The notes under the pieces are model-generated. The model worked only from the letters and a program-made list of their open reading frames with translations, was not told where the DNA came from and searched no databases. Position numbers and translations under genes: made by a program. From Pontivivens insulae (GTDB lineage: Bacteria; Pseudomonadota; Alphaproteobacteria; Rhodobacterales; Rhodobacteraceae), in contig NZ_OMKW01000002.1 of assembly GCF_900302495.1 (NCBI RefSeq), forward strand, positions 248,001 through 312,000: a stretch of DNA of 64,000 nucleotides. The letters are read 5' to 3'. Below are positions 44,528 through 52,676 of the stretch, piece by piece (position 1 is the first letter of the stretch; each line of letters opens with the position of its first letter).

Positions 44528-45451
44528 TTACTCCGCAACTCCAAGCGTCGCGATGTCGTCGTCACTGATTTCGTCGAGCGCCGCGCGCACATTGGCCTGA
44601 ATATCCTCTGCCCCCTCCGCAATCCGGGCAAGGCTCTGCCTGAGCCGCGTGGCGAGATCTGCCGGAATATCGTCCCGCAACACTGCCCAAACGGGATAGG
44701 GAAAGACGGGTGCATCCGGGACAAGATGCAAGTCGCCCGCTGCAACACGCCGCTCGACACTGCGCGCGGGAAGATAAGCCGCCAGTCCCCGTCCAAGAAT
44801 GTAGTCCGCCGCAAGCGCGCCGAGGGACAAAACGATACCTGAACCCGAAAGCCGCGGCAGATGCAGTGCATGGGCGTGCACGAACTCGGCCCCCCAATCG
44901 ACCAATACGTAGTTCGTAACCTCCCCCATATCGACGACCGGGAGGTCCGAGACCATGACCAGATCTTCCTCTATCACCTTTTCGACTGAAAGACCTGGCC
45001 GCAGTTGTGGAGTGTACATCAGGGCCGCTTGCACCGTTCCCTCAATCAGAAACCGCGTCAGCCTGTCCGGCATGCCGAGTTCCGCCCGGATCATAAGGTC
45101 GCTGCGATCAGAGCGAAGCGCGTCCATCCAGGCAAATCCCAGTCGTGGCCAGAGCGAGTATTGAGCGCCCAGCGTCACGGATTGTGTGAAGCTTTCGGGA
45201 ATGCCGATTTGTTGCTGCGCTTCCGCCCAGATCTTTGTCAACGACAGCGCGTAGGTTTCAAAGCGTAGACCGGCCGGCGTCAACTCCGCCCCAGCCCGAG
45301 AGCGGATGAACAAAGGCTGGCCAAGGCTTGCCTCGAGGCGTTGCACACGCAGGCTTACAGCCGATTGTGTCACAAACAGACGATCTGCCGCGGCAATGAA
45401 GGAACCTGTTGCAGCAACCTCCAGAAAGGTGCGGATCAGTGCATTATCCAT
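44528..45451 (-). CDS. LysR-type transcriptional regulator
   Basis: A 307-aa regulator of full LysR length. The winged helix is IRTFLEVAATGSFIAAADRLFVTQSAVSLRVQRLE, quoted in part (GSFIAAADRLFVTQSAVSLR), followed by the effector domain with typical RYVLVDW-like beta strands (NYVLVDWGAEF). It is convergent with dctP and divergent from a small lipoprotein gene, which is separated by 133 bases; LysR proteins often control the divergent gene. Effector unknown. Confidence 0.85.
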   Translation of the reverse strand: MDNALIRTFLEVAATGSFIAAADRLFVTQSAVSLRVQRLEASLGQPLFIRSRAGAELTPAGLRFETYALSLTKIWAEAQQQIGIPESFTQSVTLGAQYSLWPRLGFAWMDALRSDRSDLMIRAELGMPDRLTRFLIEGTVQAALMYTPQLRPGLSVEKVIEEDLVMVSDLPVVDMGEVTNYVLVDWGAEFVHAHALHLPRLSGSGIVLSLGALAADYILGRGLAAYLPARSVERRVAAGDLHLVPDAPVFPYPVWAVLRDDIPADLATRLRQSLARIAEGAEDIQANVRAALDEISDDDIATLGVAE

Positions 45452-45528
45452 GAGAAAAACTCGCTTTAAACATATTTCTTATTTGTTTTTCTTGACTAAA
45501 GGAAGCGGCTATCTGTCTCCACATCGAA

Positions 45529-45562
45529 AGGCGGATCGGTTCCGCCTCCGCCGCTGAGGCGG
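45529..45562 (+). promoter_or_regulatory. Mutually exclusive hairpins in the leader of the small lipoprotein gene
   Basis: AGGCGGA (45529-45535) can pair with TCCGCCT (45541-45547), and the overlapping CCGCCTC (45542-45548) can pair with GAGGCGG (45556-45562). Both cannot form together. This is the layout of a switch, located 23-56 bases before the ATG at 45585; it might also be a chance result of GC-rich repeats. Confidence 0.35.
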
Positions 45563-45584
45563 TTCAAAGTGAAGGACTGCTAGG

Positions 45585-45782
45585 ATGATCAAATTTGCCT
45601 CTATGAAGGGTGCCGCACTCGCACTTGTCTTGGCTCTGGGCGCTTGCAGCGCAGAACAGGTCGTGGACAACACGGTCGATGGTACGCTTTTCGTCGGTGA
45701 AACCGCCGTGCGTGGCGCGGTCGGTGTTGGCAAACTGGCAGTGCGTGGAACCGGTGCAGCAATCGGCGCACTGACCGACTAA
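45585..45782 (+). CDS. Small lipoprotein
   Basis: A 65-aa protein with a lipoprotein signal peptide: basic start, hydrophobic core ALALVLALG and lipobox LGAC with Cys at residue 21, so the mature protein has 45 residues (SAEQVVDNTVDGTLFVGETAVRG...), Gly/Val/Ala-rich and without further cysteines. Such small lipoproteins are common in Rhodobacterales; function is unknown. A strong terminator follows at 45811-45840. Confidence 0.75.
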   Translation: MIKFASMKGAALALVLALGACSAEQVVDNTVDGTLFVGETAVRGAVGVGKLAVRGTGAAIGALTD

Positions 45783-45810
45783 GAGATCAGACGACGATGG
45801 AGGGACAGGA

Positions 45811-45840
45811 CAGCGGCGAAGGGAACTTCGCCGCTGTTTT
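45811..45840 (+). terminator. Intrinsic terminator after the small lipoprotein gene
   Basis: Perfect 10-bp stem CAGCGGCGAA (45811-45820) / TTCGCCGCTG (45827-45836), 6-base loop, followed by TTTT. It separates the lipoprotein gene from the VTT membrane protein gene. Confidence 0.85.
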
Positions 45841-45854
45841 CGTGTTGTAGCTTC

Positions 45855-46445
45855 ATGTCAGAAATTGCCACCAAAGCCCTGCACTGGACCCGCCATCTCA
45901 CCGATGAAGGGACCGGTCGGCGCAAGCTGGCGCTGGCCTCGTTCCTCGAAAGCACGATTGTTCCCATCCCGCTGGAAATCTTGGTGGCGCCTTTGATGGT
46001 CGCAAACCCAAAGCGGGCATGGTCTATTGCGGTCGTCATCTGGCTGGGATGCCTCGTCGGAGCAACCCTGTTCTACGCACTGGGTGCTCTGCTCTACGAG
46101 CCATTCATTGCGCCGCTGCTCACGTGGCTAGGGCTGGCCGAGGCACTTGCAGGTATGGAAGCACGGTTGAGCGAGCGGGGGGCCTTCGTGGCGCTGTTTC
46201 TTGTCTCGGTCACGCCCGTGCCATTTCAGATCGCAACACTCGGAGCCGGGGCCTTTGGGGTCAATTTCTTCATATTCATTGCCGCAATCGCGAGCTCACG
46301 CGGCTTGCGCTATTTCGGTCTCGCCCTGCTGGCGCGCCTGCTCGGCGACAGGTTGACTGAAGCACTGTCCAAACCGCTCTGGAAGGTGAGCGCGGCAATT
46401 GGTGGCCTCGCCGTTCTTTGGGCGGCGTGGTATTTCGCCTCTTAA
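45855..46445 (+). CDS. VTT-domain membrane protein (YqaA/DedA-like)
   Basis: A 196-aa protein with about four to five hydrophobic segments. ASFLESTIVPIPLEILVAPLM and LVSVTPVPFQIATLGAGAFGV, quoted in part (FLESTIVPIPLE, SVTPVPFQIATLGAG), are the two re-entrant loops of the VTT/SNARE-associated domain with conserved prolines, Glu and Gly. Family members act in lipid flipping and membrane homeostasis. It ends two bases before the convergent antiporter gene stop. Confidence 0.8.
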   Translation: MSEIATKALHWTRHLTDEGTGRRKLALASFLESTIVPIPLEILVAPLMVANPKRAWSIAVVIWLGCLVGATLFYALGALLYEPFIAPLLTWLGLAEALAGMEARLSERGAFVALFLVSVTPVPFQIATLGAGAFGVNFFIFIAAIASSRGLRYFGLALLARLLGDRLTEALSKPLWKVSAAIGGLAVLWAAWYFAS

Positions 46446-46447
46446 CT

Positions 46448-48385
46448 CTAACTGTCCTCGGTCAATCCTCGGATCGCCGACATCCGCGCATTCAACCGGT
46501 CCTGGATCGGTCCACGCACCTCGCGAACCCGCTCGACATAGGCTGTGTTTTCTGTGGCCGGAATGTCGGGGTCATAGACGTCGGCCACCGAAATCATCAC
46601 CTCGCGATCATGCTCGGTAAAGGCATCGGCCATCTGTTGTGCGTGATGCGGGTCGATGCCCAATGCCTCGAACGCAGAGCGCCCCATGCGGACAGAGCTG
46701 TCGTAGGTCTCGCGAATAATGTCCCGGCAGCCAGCAGCCCAAAGCTCGTAGACGTGATGCCGGTTCACGGCACGTGCCATCACATGAACATGCGGGTGGT
46801 TTGCTTTGACATAGCGCACCAGCTCTGTGATCTGCTCCTGCCCATCAATTGCGATCACCAGCAGTTTGGCGTTGTCGATGCCAGCCGCATGCAGAAGGTC
46901 CGGACGGGTTGCATCTCCGAAATAGGCCTGCACCCCAAAGACCCGCATATTGTCGAGTTGGCGTGACGAATAATCGATCACCGTTGTGGAATATCCCGCG
47001 GCAGACAGCATGCGATCAACGATGCCGCCGATCCGGCCCATCCCGGCAATGATGATCTTGCTGTCTTCGGGCATTTCATCGGCTTCACGCTCTTCGCCCT
47101 GATCGAACCGGGGCGCAATGACCCGGTCATAGAGGATGAAGAGTGCGGGTGTGAGCAGCATGGACAGAGCCACCACGAGCAACAGCCGATCTGCGATCTC
47201 CGTCGGCAACACCGCATTGGCGGTGGCGAATGACAAAAGCACGAAGCCAAATTCACCAGCCTGTGCCAGTCCCAACGCCATCAACCAGCGATCACTGCCA
47301 CGCGGCCCGAACACGATCGAGAGCGCAAAAAGGACGCCTGCCTTCAGCGCGATCAGCCCCAATGTTAGACCGACAATCAACGCGAGGTTCTCGAACAGGA
47401 GCGCAAAGTTGATGCCTGCGCCAACTGTCATGAAGAACAATCCAAGCAGCAGCCCCTTGAACGGATCAATGTCCGATTCCAGTTCGTGGCGATATTCGCT
47501 GTTGGCCAGGACGACCCCGGCCAGGAACGTGCCCAGTGCCGGCGACAGCCCGACCAGTGTCATCAAAAGTGCGATGCCGATGACCATCAGAAGGGCCGCA
47601 GCAGTGAAGAGTTCGCGCAGCTGCGCCCCTGCGATGAAGCGGAACATGGGCCGCGTCAGATAGATCCCGCCCAGCACGACGGCGGCGATTGCAAAGACGT
47701 TCACAAGCGCCACCTGCCAGGTTGCCAGACCTGCGACGAGGCTCATCCCACTTCCGTGGTCGCCTCCACCATGCCCGTCATCATGATGCTCGGCATCACC
47801 ATGGGCGGCCTCGCCGTGACCTCCGGCGCCATGTCCCGCGTCCGCGCCATGGCCGGCTAGATCGGCCAGTTCCGGCATCGCAAGCAGGGGCAGCAGGGCA
47901 AGCATCGGAATGACGGCGATATCCTGTGACAGAAGCACCGAAAAGCTCGACTGCCCCCCATCGCTTTTCATCAGACCCTTTTCATTGAGTGTCTGCAAAA
48001 CGATGGCAGTCGAGGACATGGCCAGCACCAGTCCAATGGCCAACGCGACAGTCCACGGTTGGCCAAATATCATTGCCACACCCATGACGGCGAGCGTTGT
48101 CAGGCCGATCTGTCCGCCCCCTAACCCCATCAGCCGCGCGCGCATTTGCCAAAGCACCTTCGGCTCTAGCTCCAGCCCGACGAGAAACAGCATCATTACC
48201 ACGCCAAATTCGGCAAAATGCTGGATCGAGATCACGTCGACGCCCAACAATGACAGGGCAGGGCTGATGACGATCCCGGCAATCAGATACCCCAGAACTG
48301 ACCCCAGCCCCAGCCGCGTGGCGATGGGAACTGCGATCACCCCGGCCACGAGGAAGATGAAGGCAAGCAATAGAAAGTCGGTCAT
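46448..48385 (-). CDS. Kef-type monovalent cation:proton antiporter (CPA2) with TrkA-N domain
   Basis: A 645-aa protein. Residues 5-410 form the Na/H exchanger domain with about twelve membrane segments (FGVVMMLFLVGLELEPK, SSTAIVLQTL, SLLLSQDIAVIP-like FSVLLSQDIAVIP). Residues about 425-550 form a TrkA-N domain with the NAD-binding GMGRIGGIVDRML. The family includes glutathione-gated K+ efflux proteins KefB and KefC. Between segments 5 and 6 there is a His/Gly/Asp-rich loop (residues 178-211), which could bind metals; it is absent from E. coli KefB/C. Which Kef subtype it is cannot be decided. Confidence 0.88.
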   Translation of the reverse strand: MTDFLLLAFIFLVAGVIAVPIATRLGLGSVLGYLIAGIVISPALSLLGVDVISIQHFAEFGVVMMLFLVGLELEPKVLWQMRARLMGLGGGQIGLTTLAVMGVAMIFGQPWTVALAIGLVLAMSSTAIVLQTLNEKGLMKSDGGQSSFSVLLSQDIAVIPMLALLPLLAMPELADLAGHGADAGHGAGGHGEAAHGDAEHHDDGHGGGDHGSGMSLVAGLATWQVALVNVFAIAAVVLGGIYLTRPMFRFIAGAQLRELFTAAALLMVIGIALLMTLVGLSPALGTFLAGVVLANSEYRHELESDIDPFKGLLLGLFFMTVGAGINFALLFENLALIVGLTLGLIALKAGVLFALSIVFGPRGSDRWLMALGLAQAGEFGFVLLSFATANAVLPTEIADRLLLVVALSMLLTPALFILYDRVIAPRFDQGEEREADEMPEDSKIIIAGMGRIGGIVDRMLSAAGYSTTVIDYSSRQLDNMRVFGVQAYFGDATRPDLLHAAGIDNAKLLVIAIDGQEQITELVRYVKANHPHVHVMARAVNRHHVYELWAAGCRDIIRETYDSSVRMGRSAFEALGIDPHHAQQMADAFTEHDREVMISVADVYDPDIPATENTAYVERVREVRGPIQDRLNARMSAIRGLTEDS

Positions 48386-48606
48386 GGATCGGTCCTGAAG
48401 CGTGGTGCTTTGCCACCATTGCCTGATCCGGGAAGGGGGGAAAGCGAAACTTTAGGACATCTCCCTGCAATGGCTAAGGGGTCCACGCTCACGTCCACCT
48501 GCTGTAACAGTTCCATTGCAACTCAATTAGGGGTGGAGCAGATCGGCTTTCCCTGCATACTGACAAGCTATTAACCAATCTGCATCGTGCTTCGTGGGGG
48601 AGCTTC

Positions 48607-49218
48607 ATGCCAACCATTCTGATCGCCGACGACCATGACCTGGTCCGCGATACACTGGCTGCCTATCTCGCGAACACAGATGGGTTCGAGGTTCTGTCGG
48701 TTGCCTCCATGGGGGCTGCGAGCGATCATTTGCGCAGGGATGGCTCAATCGATTTGGTGCTTCTCGACTATAATATGCCGGGCATGGACGGCCTAAACGG
48801 CTTGCGTGATGCCTGTCGTGCGCATCGGGACACGAAATTTGCAATAATGTCCGGTGCGGCCTCTCCGAAAGTCGCCTCGGATGCGATCAAGATCGGCGCA
48901 CAGGGCTTTTTCCCGAAGTCAGCAGGGGCCGTCGCCTTGCTTGGCGCGATCCGGCAGATGTTAGACGGTGAAACGTTCTTGCCAGATGACTATCGTGTGG
49001 CAGAGCAGGGCGGAACCGCATCCTACAGGGGGCTATCGCCCCGCGAGATGGAAACGCTGGGGCATCTGGCGCAGGGCTTGTCAAACAAGGAGATCGCGCG
49101 GGAGATGGACCTGCGCGAGGTTACCGTCAAGCTTCACGTTAAGAACATTCTCGCAAAGCTCGACTGTGGCAACCGCACACAGGCCGCGCTGTTGGCGAAG
49201 GAAGAAGGCGCGATTTAG
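48607..49218 (+). CDS. Orphan LuxR/NarL-type response regulator
   Basis: A 203-aa regulator: receiver domain with IADDH, phosphoacceptor D54 (VLLDYNMPG) and Lys in FFPKSAG, then a LuxR helix-turn-helix (LSPREMETLGHLAQGLSNKEI, quoted in part: SPREMETLGHLAQGLSNKEI; VKLHVKNILAKLDCGNRTQA). No kinase gene is adjacent. It is preceded by a 221-base gap with TTAACCA-like sequence at about 48571 and the ribosome binding site GGGGGAGC. The 3' end overlaps the convergent znuA by 4 bases. Confidence 0.84.
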   Translation: MPTILIADDHDLVRDTLAAYLANTDGFEVLSVASMGAASDHLRRDGSIDLVLLDYNMPGMDGLNGLRDACRAHRDTKFAIMSGAASPKVASDAIKIGAQGFFPKSAGAVALLGAIRQMLDGETFLPDDYRVAEQGGTASYRGLSPREMETLGHLAQGLSNKEIAREMDLREVTVKLHVKNILAKLDCGNRTQAALLAKEEGAI

Positions 49219-50303
49219 CCGTCTTCGCTGAGGCACTCGACCAGAGCGTTGGCAAGGTCATTCAACATTCCGAGATAGAGCGCACCACCCTCAGCCTGAG
49301 CAGACCCGATTGGATCGAGCACCGCCGTACGCACCTCTGTGCCTTCAATCACTGTATCAACCATCCGCGAGCTGAACTGAGGCTCCGCAAAGGCGCAGAC
49401 GATGTTTTCGGCGCGTACGACGTTCTGGATTTCGTTGATCTGGGCAGGGCCCGGCGGGGTCGCATCACCAATCGCTAGAACCGCACGGGCGCTGATGCCA
49501 AACGTGTCTTCGAAGTACTGGTACGCGTCGTGGAACACGAGATAATCCTGCTCACTGACAGTGGCCACTTGTGAGCGAATGGAAGCTGTTGCGGCCTCAA
49601 TCTCAGTTATCGCAGCAGTAGCGTTCGCTTGGTAGAGCGCGGCATTATCCGGGTCGAGCTCTGACAATTCTGCAGCGATCGCACCAAGCCAATAAACCGC
49701 ATTGTCGGGCGCAAGCCACGCATGCGGATCATTTGGCCCGTGGTCGTGACCCTCATGACCTGCATGGTCATCGTCATGATCATCATGATCGTCGTGACCA
49801 TGCGCGTCGTGGTCATCGTGGCCGTGATTGTCGTGCGCATCGTCTTCATGGGCATGCTCTTCATGATCGTCGTGCCCGTGCCCATCATGCCCGTGCTCAT
49901 CATGAGCATGCTCGTCATGACCGTGTTCCTCGGTCTCGTCGTGACCCGCCTCCGCGAAGTCCTCAAGATCCCGCGCTTCAAGCACACGGGTGCCCGCAAG
50001 ATCGAGTAACGCGACATGATGCGCATTGCCCGCCAGTGCTTCCAAGGGATCCGCAAGCCAAGGTGTCAGACCTTCACCGATCCAAAGGACCAAGTCGGCT
50101 TCCTGCAGCGCCACCGCCTGCGACGGACGCAGTGAGAACGAATGTGGAGAGGCTTCCCCATCAACCAGAACGGCGGGCGCACCGACCCCCTCCATGACCT
50201 GCGATACGAGGCTGTGGACGGGCAGAATGTCCGTAACCACGTTCGGAACATCGGCAGCAGCGGGCAGGGCAGTCAGCGTCATGACGGGCAAATAGCGGAA
50301 CAT
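49215..50303 (-). CDS. znuA: Zinc ABC transporter substrate-binding protein ZnuA
   Basis: A 362-aa periplasmic zinc-binding protein with a short signal peptide (residues 1-17, ending LPAAA). The metal ligands lie in the classic places: His in ASPHSFSL, His in NDPHAWLA, His in VFHDAYQYF and an acidic residue near VLDPIG. The central loop (residues 121-189) is extremely rich in His and Asp, with dozens of HD and GH dipeptides, longer than in E. coli ZnuA. It is divergent from zur-znuC-znuB across a Zur-box candidate. Confidence 0.94.
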   Translation of the reverse strand: MFRYLPVMTLTALPAAADVPNVVTDILPVHSLVSQVMEGVGAPAVLVDGEASPHSFSLRPSQAVALQEADLVLWIGEGLTPWLADPLEALAGNAHHVALLDLAGTRVLEARDLEDFAEAGHDETEEHGHDEHAHDEHGHDGHGHDDHEEHAHEDDAHDNHGHDDHDAHGHDDHDDHDDDHAGHEGHDHGPNDPHAWLAPDNAVYWLGAIAAELSELDPDNAALYQANATAAITEIEAATASIRSQVATVSEQDYLVFHDAYQYFEDTFGISARAVLAIGDATPPGPAQINEIQNVVRAENIVCAFAEPQFSSRMVDTVIEGTEVRTAVLDPIGSAQAEGGALYLGMLNDLANALVECLSEDG

Positions 50304-50343
50304 CGGGCAAGTATACTTGGGGTTAGGTTCGGACGGCTTGATA

Positions 50344-50359
50344 GATGTTATATAATATC
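50344..50359. promoter_or_regulatory. Zur-box candidate between znuA and zur
   Basis: GATGTTATATAATATC is a 16-base palindrome with a single mismatched pair (G/T), centred in the 93-base divergent gap. AT-rich palindromes of this form are known Zur targets in alphaproteobacteria; one site could repress both transcripts. Confidence 0.7.
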
Positions 50360-50396
50360 ATATCAACCCACATTCAGACACAGAGGTTGAGTTCTG

Positions 50397-50873
50397 ATGA
50401 TCGGATTTGAGAGCCACGACCACCATCACTGCCGGGCAGATTGCGTTGCGCGGGCCGAGGCGCATTGCGCCAGCAAGGGTGTGAACTTTACACCTATTCG
50501 GCGTCGTGTCCTTGAGATCCTGCTGGATGGGCACCGTGCAATGGGCGCCTATGACATCCTGGACGTCTTGAGGACAGAGGGCCAACGCGCCCAACCCCCC
50601 GTCGCCTATCGTGCGCTCGAGTTTCTGGTGGCGCATGGGCTGGCGCATAAGATCGAGAAGATGAACGCCTTTGTCGCCTGCAGCCATCCGGGCATCGACC
50701 ACGATCCTGCCTTCCTGATCTGCCGGAAATGCGACTCTGTTGCTGAGGCGACGACGACCCCGGCACAAGGAGAGCTTGACGAGGTGGCGCGAAAGGCGGG
50801 GTTCACGATTGAACGAGCTGTGTTAGAGGCAGAGGGCGTGTGTCCGAATTGCACGGAAGGGACAACTGAATGA
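50397..50873 (+). CDS. zur: Zinc uptake regulator Zur (Fur family)
   Basis: A 158-aa Fur-family repressor. The winged helix has NFTPIRRRVLEILLDGHRAMGAYDIL, quoted in part (FTPIRRRVLEILLDGHRAMGAYD), trimmed here to TPIRRRVLEILLDGHRA. The structural zinc site is CRKC and CPNC. The N-terminus is unusually His/Cys-rich (HDHHHCRADC, residues 7-16), beyond the usual Zur metal ligands. It overlaps znuC by 4 bases, so repressor and uptake genes are co-translated and probably autoregulated by the Zur-box at 50344. Confidence 0.92.
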   Translation: MIGFESHDHHHCRADCVARAEAHCASKGVNFTPIRRRVLEILLDGHRAMGAYDILDVLRTEGQRAQPPVAYRALEFLVAHGLAHKIEKMNAFVACSHPGIDHDPAFLICRKCDSVAEATTTPAQGELDEVARKAGFTIERAVLEAEGVCPNCTEGTTE

Positions 50874-51619
50874 GCCTGATCTCCGTTCGCGATCTGTCAG
50901 TGACGCTGGGACATTCCCGTATTTTGCACGACATCAACCTGACCCTCGATCCCGGAGAGATCGTGACGCTGGTCGGGCCAAATGGCTCGGGTAAGTCCAC
51001 TTTGGTGCGTGCTGTTATCGGCGCAGTTCAGTCGACACGCGGCCAGATCATTCGGCGGCCGGGGCTGCGCATCGGTTATGTTCCGCAAAAACTGCATATC
51101 GATCCGACATTGCCGTTGACTGTCATGCGGTTTCTGAACCTTCCCAAACGGGTGTCCACAGTCCGTGCGGAACAGGCCCTTGCACAAGCAGGTGTCGAAG
51201 CGGTCGCCAGGCGACAGATGGCCGACTTGTCGGGCGGGCAGCTGCAACGGGTTCTTTTGGCGCGTGCGCTGCTTGATGAGCCTGAGCTGTTGATTCTTGA
51301 TGAGGCGACGCAAGGGCTCGATCAACCGGGCTCTGCAGCGTTCTATCAACAGATCGAGACGGTGCGCTCCGAGCTTGGCTGCGGCGTGTTGATGGTCAGC
51401 CATGAGCTGCATGTTGTGATGGCCGCATCTGACCGTGTGATCTGCCTCAACGGTCATGTGTGTTGCGAGGGCGCGCCAGAGCATGTCGCCTCTGCACCAG
51501 CTTACCGCGCGCTTTTCGGCACCGGAACGCAGGGCGCGCTCGCCCTTTATCGCCACCAGCATGACCATGCCCACGATGACGAGTGCGAACATGACCACGC
51601 ACATGAGGCGGCCGAATGA
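50870..51619 (+). CDS. znuC: Zinc ABC transporter ATP-binding protein ZnuC
   Basis: A 249-aa ATPase with Walker A GPNGSGKST, signature LSGGQLQR and Walker B LLILDEATQGLD. The C-terminus (about residues 228-245) is His/Asp/Glu-rich, with HQHDHAHDD and HDHAHE, an extension that could bind zinc and is not essential for the family. It overlaps zur and znuB by 4 bases on each side. Confidence 0.93.
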   Translation: MSLISVRDLSVTLGHSRILHDINLTLDPGEIVTLVGPNGSGKSTLVRAVIGAVQSTRGQIIRRPGLRIGYVPQKLHIDPTLPLTVMRFLNLPKRVSTVRAEQALAQAGVEAVARRQMADLSGGQLQRVLLARALLDEPELLILDEATQGLDQPGSAAFYQQIETVRSELGCGVLMVSHELHVVMAASDRVICLNGHVCCEGAPEHVASAPAYRALFGTGTQGALALYRHQHDHAHDDECEHDHAHEAAE

Positions 51620-52422
51620 GCTTTCTTGACGACTTTCTCGTACGGACGGTGCTGGCCTCTGTCGGGGTGGCGTTGGCCGCGGCGCCGTTGGGATGCTTTG
51701 TGGTCTGGCGCCGCATGGCCTACTTTTCGGACGCGACGGCCCATGCTGCCATTCTTGGCGTGGCGATCGCCCTTGCCTTTGACCTGTCGATCTTTGCGGG
51801 GGTGCTTGCCGTTTCCCTCGCGATGGCTCTCTCGGTCTCAAGCCTGACGGGGCGTGGACAGGCGGTGGATACAGTGCTCGGTGTTGCTGCACATTCCGCC
51901 CTGGCACTTGGTCTCGTCGCAGCCTCGCTACTGACGGACAATCGGTTTGATCTGACCACATATCTCTTTGGCGATGTCCTCGCCGTCTCGAAAGGAGAAC
52001 TGGGCTGGATCTGGGGCGGAGCAGTGCTCGTTTCACTCCTGTTGCTGTGGCGATGGAATGCGCTGCTACTGTCGACGCTGAACCCCGATTTGGCCCATGC
52101 GAGTGGAGTCGACCCCAGACGCGAGCAAATGATCCTGACGCTGGCTCTGGCCGTGACGGTCGCCGTGGCGATCAAGGTCATCGGCGCGCTTTTGATCGGC
52201 GCCATGTTGATCATCCCCGCAGCAACAGCGCGCCCACTTGCCAGAACACCGGAAAGCATGATGGTTATCGCCGCCCTGTTTGGCGTCGCCGCCGCCATCG
52301 GAGGATTCTCGCTGTCATTCGAGCTCGACACTCAAACAGGCCCGACGATCGTATCCGTCGCTGCAATCCTCTTCGCAGCCGTCAGCGTCACAGCGCTCAT
52401 AGGTCGCCGTGTGAAGCGCTGA
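51616..52422 (+). CDS. znuB: Zinc ABC transporter permease ZnuB
   Basis: A 268-aa permease with about eight membrane helices of the ABC-3 family. Signature stretches are RRMAYFSDATAHAAILGVA with the conserved DATAHA, and KVIGALLIGAMLIIPAATAR. It forms the zinc channel with ZnuC and receives metal from ZnuA. It ends 37 bases before the tRNA-Cys gene, which lies on the opposite strand. Confidence 0.93.
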   Translation: MSFLDDFLVRTVLASVGVALAAAPLGCFVVWRRMAYFSDATAHAAILGVAIALAFDLSIFAGVLAVSLAMALSVSSLTGRGQAVDTVLGVAAHSALALGLVAASLLTDNRFDLTTYLFGDVLAVSKGELGWIWGGAVLVSLLLLWRWNALLLSTLNPDLAHASGVDPRREQMILTLALAVTVAVAIKVIGALLIGAMLIIPAATARPLARTPESMMVIAALFGVAAAIGGFSLSFELDTQTGPTIVSVAAILFAAVSVTALIGRRVKR

Positions 52423-52459
52423 CAATGCCATTTTCTCGGATTGAATTGGTTGGGAAGGT

Positions 52460-52533
52460 TGGAGGCGAGTACCGGAATCGAACCGGTGTACACGGATTTG
52501 CAATCCGCTGCGTCACCACTCCGCCAACTCGCC
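52460..52533 (-). tRNA. tRNA-Cys (GCA anticodon)
   Basis: On the minus strand the sequence folds into a cloverleaf: acceptor GGCGAGT paired with ACTCGCC, anticodon loop with GCA inside TTGCAAA, T-arm CCGGTTCGATTCCGG, discriminator T, and an encoded CCA end (52460-52462). Confidence 0.95.
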
Positions 52534-52638
52534 GCCGGTGGTGGTGAGGTGTCGATACCTAAACTCGGCGGGGGCGTCCAGACGTATTCGCAATCTGTTG
52601 CCTGTCCCAATCCCCTGTGGCAATACCAGCGAAAGACA

Positions 52639-52657
52639 AGGGTGCCCCGCGCACCCT
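52639..52657 (+). promoter_or_regulatory. Leader hairpin upstream of pcm
   Basis: AGGGTGC (52639-52645), loop CCCGC, GCACCCT (52651-52657), followed by CTTGCG and the pcm ribosome binding site CAGGAG. A perfect 7-bp stem; role uncertain. Confidence 0.3.
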
Positions 52658-52676
52658 CTTGCGCCAGGAGTAGACC

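Noticed and set aside
49722-50197. Frames antisense to znuA giving hydrophobic or His/Asp/Arg-rich proteins
   Set aside because: They are by-products of the His/Asp repeat of ZnuA read on the other strand.
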